DNA of 35,248 bases from JBGQMW01 sp963769845 (GTDB lineage Archaea; Thermoproteota; Bathyarchaeia; Bathyarchaeales; Bathycorpusculaceae), in contig CAVYNL010000024.1 in assembly GCA_963769845.1 (NCBI GenBank), forward strand, positions 1 to 35,248. Direction: 5' to 3'. The notes beneath the pieces were generated by a model. That model ran no database searches. It had not been told where the DNA came from and saw only the letters and a program-made list of their open reading frames with translations. The translations under genes were made by a program, and so were the position numbers. Positions 15,643-22,852 of this stretch are shown here, in pieces. How positions within the stretch are numbered: position 1 is the first letter of the stretch; every line of letters starts with the position of its first letter.

Positions 15643-16116
15643 ATGAACGACTTTCAAAAGTCAGACGCAGCGGTGATCGAGGCTCTCCGCAAGAAAGGAT
15701 ACAAGGCAACGCCTCAGAGGATAGCGATTTGTAGGCTAGTACTCCATAATCGAGATCATCCGACCGCGCAAAGAATTTACGATGAAGTCAAGAAGGTACA
15801 TCCGACGGTCAGCCTCGCAACAGTCTACAAGACTCTTCAAGTTCTCGAAGAATTGGATCTGGTCCAGGAGTTGGACTTTCCTCAGGGTCAGGCAAGATTC
15901 GATTCCTACATGAAACCTCACATAAACTTGGTTTGCTTGCAGTGTGGCAACATCAAGGATTTAGACGATCTTACTGCGCGAGAAATAGTCGAGAGGGTCG
16001 CGGCTACAACAAAATTCACAGCGACAGGACAACGTCTGGATATGTATGGCATTTGCCAGAAGTGCGGCGGCACGAGACTCCTCACTCCATCTGTTAAGAA
16101 GACAGCCCGCAGCTAG
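15643..16116 (+). CDS. perR: PerR/Fur-family peroxide or metal regulator
   Basis: 157-aa Fur-superfamily repressor. The winged helix covers 1-85 (KKGYKATPQRIAICRLVL, TVSLATVYKTLQVLEEL). The structural zinc site uses C98, C101, C138 and C141. Candidate regulatory-metal ligands are H39, D87 and H93, but the residue two after H93 is N95 where Bacillus PerR has histidine (KPHINLVC), so peroxide sensing by histidine oxidation may differ. Divergence from catalase and the palindrome between them strongly suggest control of katA and self-control. ATG 15643 is nearly leaderless relative to the TATA box. Confidence 0.88.
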   Translation: MNDFQKSDAAVIEALRKKGYKATPQRIAICRLVLHNRDHPTAQRIYDEVKKVHPTVSLATVYKTLQVLEELDLVQELDFPQGQARFDSYMKPHINLVCLQCGNIKDLDDLTAREIVERVAATTKFTATGQRLDMYGICQKCGGTRLLTPSVKKTARS

Positions 16117-16288
16117 AGACTCCTCCCAAGATTAGCGTGCACGCAAGAAACAAAGACAATTGAAACCCCGTTTTTTCTTTGTCGCGACTCTAATCTGATT
16201 TATGAGAGCCACATGACGAATGTCCACAGCTGCCCCGAGAGAATAAAAGCAACACGTACATGTACATTGAGACGGAGGTTCCAAAATC

Positions 16289-17304
16289 ATGCTGAATCAA
16301 CAGAAGAGAACAAGAGCATTAGCACTCTTGTCTGGCGGTTTAGACAGCACACTGGCTGTGAAACTCATGCTAGACCAAGGCATAGACGTTGAGGCAGTGA
16401 ATTTTGCGAGTCCTTTTTGTCTGTGCAGGAAGGGGGGTTGCGGAGCCTTGGAAGTGGCAAAGGGCCTCAACATACCGTTGAAGACGATCAATGTCGGTGC
16501 GGAGTATCTCAGGATCGTGAAGAAACCACGATTTGGCTACGGTAGAAACATGAATCCTTGCATTGACTGCAGAATCTTCATGCTGAAGACGGCCAAGAAA
16601 TACGCACGGAAAACAGGCGCGTCATTCATTTTCACAGGCGAAGTCCTCGGTCAAAGACCCATGTCTCAGCACGGCACGACTCTAGGCTCATAGAGGAAGA
16701 GGCAGGGTTGAAGGGGAAGATATTAAGGCCGTTGTCTGCGAAACTGTTACCCCCGACTGAAGCCGAGAAAAAGGGCCTGGTGAGACGAGAAGTGCTCCTC
16801 GCTATCGAGGGCAGGTCAAGAAAGAAGCAGATCAGGCTTGCTGAAGAACTGAAGGTAACTGGCTATTCGTGCCCGGGAGGAGGATGCCTGCTGACCTACA
16901 AGGAATTCGCAGGCAAACTGAAAGACCTCTTCGAGCACAAGAAAAGGGTCTCTTTGAAGGACGTGCAGCTGCTGAAGGTCGGGCGACACTTCAGGTCTGG
17001 AAAGAACAAGATCATAGTTGGCAGGAATGAAGCCGAGAATAGTCTCCTGCTCAGGACAAAGACGGCGAACGATTATTGCTTCGAAGCCCAAGGCACTGGA
17101 AGTCCGATAACTCTGCTCCAAGGGCCCAAGACCAGAGCAGCCGTTAAGAGAGCTGCCGAGTTGACCGCCTATTACTCCGATAGAAAACAGGGCGTCGTGT
17201 TAGTGAAATTCGGGAAGGGAGGATTCAACAGGTCGTTGAGAACTCCGATCCCGAGTCAAGAAGAGGTAGAACGGCTCAGGATAGCCCCTTTCAACAAGCG
17301 CTGA
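16289..17304 (+). pseudogene. PP-loop ATPase, tRNA thiolation-like protein, frameshifted
   Basis: Archaeal protein of the ThiI/MnmA-like PP-loop superfamily, predicted to adenylate tRNA uridine for thiolation (family knowledge). The first part (16289-16693) has the PP-loop SGGLDST, CLCRKGGCG, NMNPCIDCRIFMLK and FTGEVLGQRPMSQH. The second part (16708-17304) has KGKILRPLSAKLLPPT, YSCPGGGCLLT and LLKVGRHFR. The correct link LIEEEAGLKGK is found in a shifted frame at 16675-16710, so one base is missing around 16672-16684. ATG 16289 follows GGAGGTTCC. All conserved cysteines are kept, which favours a sequencing error over decay. Confidence 0.82.
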
Positions 17305-17472
17305 GATCATCAACTGGAACTGTCATAAGTCTCTTCTTCGAGCCTCTTGCGTTTCAACGCCGCCCCTACCACCGGTTGAGCGTGATCCACGCCACTGTCG
17401 AGCGCGTACGACTGTCGCAAAAAACGAGGGGGCTTGTTTCTTTCTTAAGATTCTGTCATCAAGTTCTCTTTG

Positions 17473-17925
17473 CTATTCTATTTCTTTCGCTTTTGGAAAT
17501 GCCGCCTTTATTTTCTCTGTGAATCTGTTTTCGAAGTCAAGGGCTTCCATGGTATCGGTTATCTCTTCTATGTCCTCGTCAGATTCGTATTTGGCTGTTT
17601 TCCCAGTCAGTTCGTCGAGTGCGAGACCGCACGAGTACACGATGGCTCCGTCTTCTGATGGCGAAATCACCACGTGTACGCCTGATCGCTGTGCAGACTT
17701 TATGAACTGTTGCAGACTGAAGGGATACAACAAGGTTCTCAGGGTTAATGGCACGAGTGCACGTTCTCCTGCCAGCACTGTCATGCTTCCCTCAGGGGTT
17801 TTTTCTGAATGCGTGACTTTCAAGCCCATTTCCTTGAATGCTTTTTGGCAGACGGAGGCGACATCGTCAACCTTGGCGCCTGGAATGAGAAATTTCTTTT
17901 CCAAACACACAGCTTCGTGAGCCAT
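17473..17925 (-). CDS. Conserved-looking protein of unknown function
   Basis: 150 residues from ATG 17925; a TTG at 17940 would add five. The sequence opens MAHEAVCLEKKFLIPGAKV and alternates predicted strands and helices (FKEMGLKVTHSEK, VHVVISPSEDGAIVYSCG, acidic YESDEDIEEITDTME, basic tail). The layout suggests a compact cytosolic alpha/beta protein, but I recognise no family. A TATA-like AGCTAATAAG lies about 40 nt upstream. It is isolated between the PP-loop gene and the ferredoxin/AOR operon. Confidence 0.6.
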   Translation of the reverse strand: MAHEAVCLEKKFLIPGAKVDDVASVCQKAFKEMGLKVTHSEKTPEGSMTVLAGERALVPLTLRTLLYPFSLQQFIKSAQRSGVHVVISPSEDGAIVYSCGLALDELTGKTAKYESDEDIEEITDTMEALDFENRFTEKIKAAFPKAKEIE

Positions 17926-18157
17926 TTGATGGAACACCAAGGCAAATGACTTCTTTCTTTCTTATTAGCTTTCCACGTCAGGATTCGCACATACTAGACT
18001 GCAATAACTTCACGCGCCACGCTTGGCTCGGCCTAGCTCGCGAGGGTTTCTACCAATGATCAGTATTGCAGGATTCGGCATGATTAAGGACCTGAGAAAA
18101 CGTCATGTTTAAATCGAGGCAGACTCCAAGACATTTTCTCAAGACTTTTAGAGAAGC

Positions 18158-18694
18158 TTGGTCGGTTTGACAGCAAAGAAGGAGCCTATTTGGATAGCAA
18201 GGGACCTTTCGAGATGCAGCGGATGCCGCAAATGCGAGATTGCCTGTTCGCTCCGTCATGAGAACAGGATCTGGCCTGAAGCATCAAGAGTGCGGGTCTT
18301 CATGTTGGTTCCAGGCGCAGATTTTCCGCATCTGTGTGCTCAGTGTGCAGACTATCCGTGTGTCGAGGCTTGTCCGTTTAAGGCCCTGTCTGTAAGCAGG
18401 AAGACCAGCGCCGTCTTGGTGAGCGATGAGAAGTGCACGGGCTGCGGAGCGTGCATAGAAGCCTGTCCCGGAAGAATTCCGCACATGCATCCGGCAGACA
18501 AGAGAATCGTGATCTGTGACCTGTGCAACGGCGATCCGCAGTGCGTGAAGGTCTGCCAAGAAGGCGGCTGGAACGTCTTGAAAACCGTCACGAGGAGAGA
18601 ACATCCGTACGGACTCTACGCGCGCAAGCCTGAGGAACAGACCAGGGACCTTGCCACAAAACTGTACGGTGAAAAAGCGAGGGAGTTCCTTTGA
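18158..18694 (+). CDS. Four-cluster ferredoxin, electron-transfer subunit of AOR
   Basis: 178-aa polyferredoxin of the HycB/DmsB type with four cysteine groups for [4Fe-4S] clusters: CSGCRKCEIAC, CAQCADYPCVEACP, CTGCGACIEACPG and CDLCNGDPQCVKVC. It ends 4 bases inside the next gene (ATG-less TTGA overlap), so translation is coupled to the aldehyde oxidoreductase, for which it presumably carries electrons. TTG 18158 is taken as start; TTG 18167 is equally plausible. The TATA-like TTTAAAT at 18110 is about 45 nt upstream. Confidence 0.9.
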   Translation: MVGLTAKKEPIWIARDLSRCSGCRKCEIACSLRHENRIWPEASRVRVFMLVPGADFPHLCAQCADYPCVEACPFKALSVSRKTSAVLVSDEKCTGCGACIEACPGRIPHMHPADKRIVICDLCNGDPQCVKVCQEGGWNVLKTVTRREHPYGLYARKPEEQTRDLATKLYGEKAREFL

Positions 18695-20565
18695 TACTGG
18701 GTTACGCGGGAAAATTCTTGGAGATCGACCTTTCGGACGGCACGTTCAAAGACGTAACGTTTGACGATGAGTTGTTGAAAGATTACGTGGGGGGCAGAGC
18801 CCTTGCTGCAAAAATCCTATGCGACAGACTGATCAGCAAGTGGGAAGAGGTGGACCCACTTGGTCCCGACAACATTCTGCTCTTTCTGCCCGGGCCGCTC
18901 ACAGGGTTTTTCCCAGGCGGCAGAGTCTGCGTCTCAGGCAAGTCTCCGCAGAGCAACGGAGTTGTGGGCTCAACGGTTGGCGGCGAGTTCGGAGTAGAGC
19001 TGCGGTGCGCTGGTTATGACGGCGTGATCGTCACGGGCCAGGCTGAGAAGCCCGTTTACGTGCTCATCAAAGACTCGGATGTCGAGGTCAGAGACGCGAG
19101 CCACATTTGGGGCAAGGATGGCAAGGAGACGAACACGTTGCTCAACAAGGAATGCAGGCGGCTGTTGAGCGAGCGTTATCCGCGTTATGGTGAGTGGAAG
19201 GAGCCCGCGAAAGTGTACATCGGGCCCGCGGGCGAGAACAAGGTCAGAACCGCGGTCGTTACGGCGAAGTGGACGCACGCGGCGGGCTACGGCGGGTATG
19301 GAGCGGTCATGGGTTCGAAGAAGCTTAAGGCGGTCGCCGTTAAGGGCACGGGCCCGTTGCCTGAGGTTGCCGACCTAGGAAAAGTCAAGCGGATGATCAA
19401 CGCCGTAAACAGGAATGCCTACGATAACGTGCTGTGGAGACGATGGGGAACGGGCGGGGGCGGCTACTCGTTTGCCGCAAACACGAGTTCCGAGCCTGTC
19501 AGGAACTGGCAGGAAGAATGGCACAACAGGAGAAGTTATGGCGTTGACCAGTTTGAGAACCGAGTTTGGGTGAAGCAGGCTTGGAGTGACTTTGGCTGTC
19601 CCACAAACTGCCTCAAGATCGCGTTCGTCAAGTCCGGCAAGTACAAGGGGGCAATAACTGACAATCCCGACTACGAAATGCAGGCTTATCTGGGTCCAAA
19701 CCTGGGCTTGTTTACTCCTGAGGAAGATGTGTTCATGGCTTCGCTGGTCGATGACCTGGGGTTGTGCGGCATCCAGACCGGCAATGTGATGGGTTTTGCT
19801 GCTGAACTGTTCCAGAGAGGCATACTGTCCAAGAAGGATTTGGATGGCATAGAACTGAATTGGGGAGACGCTGACGCCTTCGCGAGCTTGGCAAAGAAAA
19901 TCGCTCTGAGAGAAGGCGTGGGCGATTTGCTGGCCGAGGGCACGTACCGAGCAGCATTGAAGATAGGAAAGATGAAAGGCAAGGACGTGCTGCAGTATGC
20001 TGTTCAAAGCAAGGGCATTGGAATCGGCGCCCACGGCATCCGCAGCGGAAAAGACTTTTCGACTGAAATAGGGTATGCATGCTCGGTTCAATGCGGCGAC
20101 CACACGTCAATGACTGACTTGCCTATCGACGGTCCAGACAGCGAAGTGTGGGAAGCCTTCAATGATTCTGCAGTCTGCTGCAATTTCAGCGCGGGTTTCG
20201 GCCTGCCCCGTAACTTCAAGTTTGACTTTTACACTGCAGTCACGGGCCTAGAGCTGACGCGGAAGGGATGGGCAAGAGGCGGCGGACTGAAGACGTTGCA
20301 GATACAGAGGGCACTATTGCTCTTAGGCGGACCGGATGTGAAGTGGAACCCAAGAGTTGATGACGACAATCCCAGCAGATTCTATGAACCACTGCCTTCG
20401 GGGCCGTGTAAGGGAAAAGCCGCTGACAGAAACAGCGTCAGAGAGAGGGTGCAAGAGTATTATGAAGAAGCCGGCTGGGACGAGAACGGAGTGCCCAGAC
20501 CAGATGCTCTTAAGAAACTAGGCTTGGGAGATGTTGACAAGGCTCTGAGGAAGCTGCGCGCATAG
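18691..20565 (+). CDS. Tungsten-type aldehyde:ferredoxin oxidoreductase family enzyme
   Basis: 624-aa AOR-family protein; members oxidise aldehydes to acids with a tungsto- or molybdo-bispterin and one [4Fe-4S] cluster. Pterin-binding features are visible (GYAGKFLEIDLS start, GGRALAAKIL, GPAGENKVRTA, AGYGGYGAVMGSKKLKAV), with H448 in GIGAHGIRSGKD near the active site. The cluster motif is unusual: canonical members have C-x2-C-x3-C, while here the first position is D300 (D-F-G-C303-P-T-N-C307), with C496/C497 supplying the distal ligand. The start is TTG 18691 overlapping the ferredoxin stop. The substrate cannot be told from sequence. Confidence 0.93.
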   Translation: MILGYAGKFLEIDLSDGTFKDVTFDDELLKDYVGGRALAAKILCDRLISKWEEVDPLGPDNILLFLPGPLTGFFPGGRVCVSGKSPQSNGVVGSTVGGEFGVELRCAGYDGVIVTGQAEKPVYVLIKDSDVEVRDASHIWGKDGKETNTLLNKECRRLLSERYPRYGEWKEPAKVYIGPAGENKVRTAVVTAKWTHAAGYGGYGAVMGSKKLKAVAVKGTGPLPEVADLGKVKRMINAVNRNAYDNVLWRRWGTGGGGYSFAANTSSEPVRNWQEEWHNRRSYGVDQFENRVWVKQAWSDFGCPTNCLKIAFVKSGKYKGAITDNPDYEMQAYLGPNLGLFTPEEDVFMASLVDDLGLCGIQTGNVMGFAAELFQRGILSKKDLDGIELNWGDADAFASLAKKIALREGVGDLLAEGTYRAALKIGKMKGKDVLQYAVQSKGIGIGAHGIRSGKDFSTEIGYACSVQCGDHTSMTDLPIDGPDSEVWEAFNDSAVCCNFSAGFGLPRNFKFDFYTAVTGLELTRKGWARGGGLKTLQIQRALLLLGGPDVKWNPRVDDDNPSRFYEPLPSGPCKGKAADRNSVRERVQEYYEEAGWDENGVPRPDALKKLGLGDVDKALRKLRA

Positions 20566-20669
20566 CCTGAGGAAGCATGAGTCGCGTATGCTTCCGAGAA
20601 CCTGACTTTTCCGATTCATTGGTGAATGGAACTCAAGTGTCTGTCGGCGGGCCTTCGCGTCGTGCGAGT

Positions 20670-21941
20670 CTACGGAGCTGGGCCTGTGCGTACGTATTTG
20701 TTGACTAAGTCCATTTTGTTCACGGCGTTGAGCTGTTTGAAGAGGAAATCAAACTTGCGTTCGATCTCGGCTGCAATCGCATCGCGCGTCTCTTGTGGCA
20801 GACTCATGATCTCTTTCTTGAACGGGCCCAACGCTTTTTTCCGGGTCTTATAGAGGAATTGTTCCTCAGTTTCGCCCTGCTTTGCCTCGTTTGCGGCGTT
20901 GACTTTCAACCATTCATAAATCCTCTTCTTCAGGTCGGCTGGAAAGCGTTTTGAGTCATAGATCATGTTCTGGAACTCCGTGGCCAAGTGGACTTCAGCG
21001 GTCTCGCATTCGACGAATTTGTGGAATGCCTCAGGGGGCAGGGTTGATGCTCCGTGCTGCACGGCTCCTGCCAGCCCGTATTCTTTGCGGGCAACCTGAG
21101 AAAGAGTCTTCAAAGTGTTGAAGTCAAGGTTTATCTGTGCAACTGAGCCGTCCGGCAGGACGACTCCTCCGTGAGTTGTTCCCGTCTGGACTGAGATCTT
21201 GCTTATTCCAGCCAATCCCTTGGGTAACCTCTCTTTGAGGCCTGCCATGAACGCGTGCAGGTCTTCTGGTGTTGAGTTTTGATGTCCGATCTCGCCGATC
21301 TCTCCGCCCACGGAGATCATGATTCCTTTCGGCTGGATGCGGCGGATGAACTGTGTGAGTTTTGCGCAGACCTCATAGTTCATGAGCTGTTGTTTTTTCA
21401 TGTCGGGCTTGGACAGGTCCACGAGTGTTGATGAGTCGATGTCGATATTGTAGAAGCCTGAGCTGACGGCGTCGGCGATCAGAGCCTGCAGGGCTTCTGT
21501 TTCCTTATCAGGGTTCTCTTTGAATTTAGCGGCGTTGGCTTGAAAATGGTCTCCTTGGATGAAGACTGGGCCGGAATAGCCTTCCTTTATGGCTGCTGCC
21601 AGAACCATGCTTGAATATTCTGTTGGCGATTGATTGGTATAGCCTATTTCAGACCTGGCGATCTCGAAGACAAATGCGCCGGATTTGTTCTTCTCGGCCA
21701 CTCTGAATATGGCGCGAGCCAAATCGTAGGTCATGCTCCGCAGATTTATCGCGGGCACAGTGAAACCGCCGAATTCGCCCCTGCCACGGGCCATGTAGAA
21801 TTCATGAATGCTCGACGGGTAGACTCCCCGTTTGTGAGCGGCGTCAAGAATCTCTTTGGCCAGCTGCTTCTTTTTCGCCGAATCGTCGCTCATAATCAAT
21901 TCCATTACGGTTTTCTCAATATCAAGCGATTCTCTTACCAT
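20670..21941 (-). CDS. Class II fructose/tagatose-bisphosphate aldolase-like protein
   Basis: 423-aa zinc-dependent class II aldolase-like protein, longer than bacterial FbaA because of an N-terminal helical extension and a C-terminal tail. Zinc and catalytic elements: IQGDHFQAN (D131, H132), VGGEIGEIGHQNSTPEDL, a histidine in THGGVVLPDGSVAQINLD, and VQHGASTLPPEAF. It cleaves or makes a ketose bisphosphate in gluconeogenesis or sugar metabolism (family knowledge); the exact sugar is not determined. ATG 21941. It stands alone, convergent with the AOR operon. Confidence 0.88.
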   Translation of the reverse strand: MVRESLDIEKTVMELIMSDDSAKKKQLAKEILDAAHKRGVYPSSIHEFYMARGRGEFGGFTVPAINLRSMTYDLARAIFRVAEKNKSGAFVFEIARSEIGYTNQSPTEYSSMVLAAAIKEGYSGPVFIQGDHFQANAAKFKENPDKETEALQALIADAVSSGFYNIDIDSSTLVDLSKPDMKKQQLMNYEVCAKLTQFIRRIQPKGIMISVGGEIGEIGHQNSTPEDLHAFMAGLKERLPKGLAGISKISVQTGTTHGGVVLPDGSVAQINLDFNTLKTLSQVARKEYGLAGAVQHGASTLPPEAFHKFVECETAEVHLATEFQNMIYDSKRFPADLKKRIYEWLKVNAANEAKQGETEEQFLYKTRKKALGPFKKEIMSLPQETRDAIAAEIERKFDFLFKQLNAVNKMDLVNKYVRTGPAP

Positions 21942-22290
21942 AGTGTTCTCGCTTCCCTAAACCGCCATTTGATTTGTCCAAATTCAATTTCTTCCAGTGC
22001 AATATTAAACTAGCGCGTCCTTTGGTTCGTCAGCAGGTTTCTACTGGCGTTCAGATTGGACACCACTGACCCGTTTGATTGAATCATACTTATGAGAAAC
22101 CTTGCAGGGATGTTGTGTTTCTCCAGGTCTTTCTTGGGTGTGGATTTCGCGTTTCTTGTTCGGCTTTCTCCCTGCTCAATGCTCATTTCAACATGACCCC
22201 GAGGATTGTCATAATAAAGACTCGCTAGTTGGTGCACGTTACAAATATTAACCGCGTCGCACACGAACCACTTGTACGTGAGGAATCTGA
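21942..22290. other. Intergenic region with promoters
   Basis: About 350 bp. Apart from a doubtful small minus-strand frame (22010-22186) it contains the aldolase promoter side and, for DUF3795, a TATA-like AAATATTAACC near 22240 and GTGAGG before the ATG. A TAGCGCG sequence at 22012 resembles half of the dispersed GC palindromes. Confidence 0.4.
22010..22186 (-). CDS. Possible small basic protein
   Basis: 58 codons from ATG 22186 with a TATA-like CTTTATTATG about 30 nt upstream, giving MSIEQGESRTRNAKSTPKKD and a hydrophobic middle (ARFLISMIQSNG). No family recognised. The stop overlaps GCGCTAG. It may be a gene remnant or chance. Confidence 0.25.
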   Translation of the reverse strand: MSIEQGESRTRNAKSTPKKDLEKHNIPARFLISMIQSNGSVVSNLNASRNLLTNQRTR

Positions 22291-22653
22291 ATGGAGAAGG
22301 TCATAGCTCAATGCGGAATAACATGTTCTGATTGTCCAACTTTCAACGCGACCAAGATGGATGACGACGCTGAGAGGACGAGAGTAGCGGACCTGTGGAC
22401 GAAACAGTATGGTCACGCATTCAAACCGGAGGACATCAACTGCGACGGCTGTCTAGCTAGAGGAACGCGCGTCTTCAATTACTGCAACGTATGCGAGATA
22501 AGAAAATGCGGACAAGAGAAAAACGTGAAAAACTGTGCGCACTGTGACGATTACAAGTGTGAAAAGCTTTCAAAACTCCACGAACAAGCGCCTAAGGCAA
22601 AAGAGACCCTCGAAGAGATACGAAGAAGCATGAACAAAGAAGCGAAGCACTGA
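22291..22653 (+). CDS. DUF3795 cysteine-rich protein
   Basis: 120-aa protein of the DUF3795 family: opening QCGITCSDCPTFNAT, then INCDGCLARGTRVFNYCNVCEIRKC and NCAHCDDYKCEKL. The many CxxC pairs predict zinc or Fe-S binding. These small cytosolic proteins are common in archaea and anaerobic bacteria; their function is unknown. ATG 22291 has GTGAGG about 8 nt upstream. It ends 27 bp before the GC site that cuts the ABC ATPase. Confidence 0.88.
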   Translation: MEKVIAQCGITCSDCPTFNATKMDDDAERTRVADLWTKQYGHAFKPEDINCDGCLARGTRVFNYCNVCEIRKCGQEKNVKNCAHCDDYKCEKLSKLHEQAPKAKETLEEIRRSMNKEAKH

Positions 22654-22677
22654 CCGATTGATATGTCCAGTTCCCCT

Positions 22678-22687
22678 CTAGCGCGCG
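22678..22687. repeat. CTAGCGCGCG site at ABC ATPase truncation
   Basis: Marks the exact end of ABC ATPase homology (last family codons GEA) on the right and 24 bp of noncoding DNA behind DUF3795 on the left. Confidence 0.65.
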
Positions 22688-22786
22688 TGCTTCACCCTTC
22701 TTGATCTCGACAGAAACACCGTCGACAGCCCTGACCTTTCCACGGAAAACTTTCGTCAGGTTCTCTGTCGTAATGATCGATGACAT
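22681..22786 (-). pseudogene. ABC transporter ATPase, N-terminal fragment
   Basis: ATG 22786 with its own promoter (CTTATAAATT near 22845) and a GGAATGGGAG ribosome site gives SIITTENLTKVFRGKVRAVD and VSVEIKKGEA, the first strand and Walker-A approach of an ABC ATPase (natABC/drug-export type). After 33 codons, where family members read GLLGPNGAGKTT, the sequence turns into GCGCGC and unrelated DNA; the open frame runs on to 22592 antisense to DUF3795 without homology. The start and promoter are intact but the gene body is gone. It lies 66 bp downstream of the LonC-like protease. Confidence 0.82.
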
Positions 22787-22852
22787 TTACTCCCATTCCT
22801 TCTCAGCTTTCTCGTAATTATCCAGTCCTTCGTAGCTCTGGAATTTATAAGG

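Noticed and set aside
19375..20103. Long open frame antisense to the AOR gene
   Set aside because: 242 codons, but the composition lacks protein motifs and it lies wholly opposite a conserved enzyme; a shadow frame of GC-richer coding DNA.
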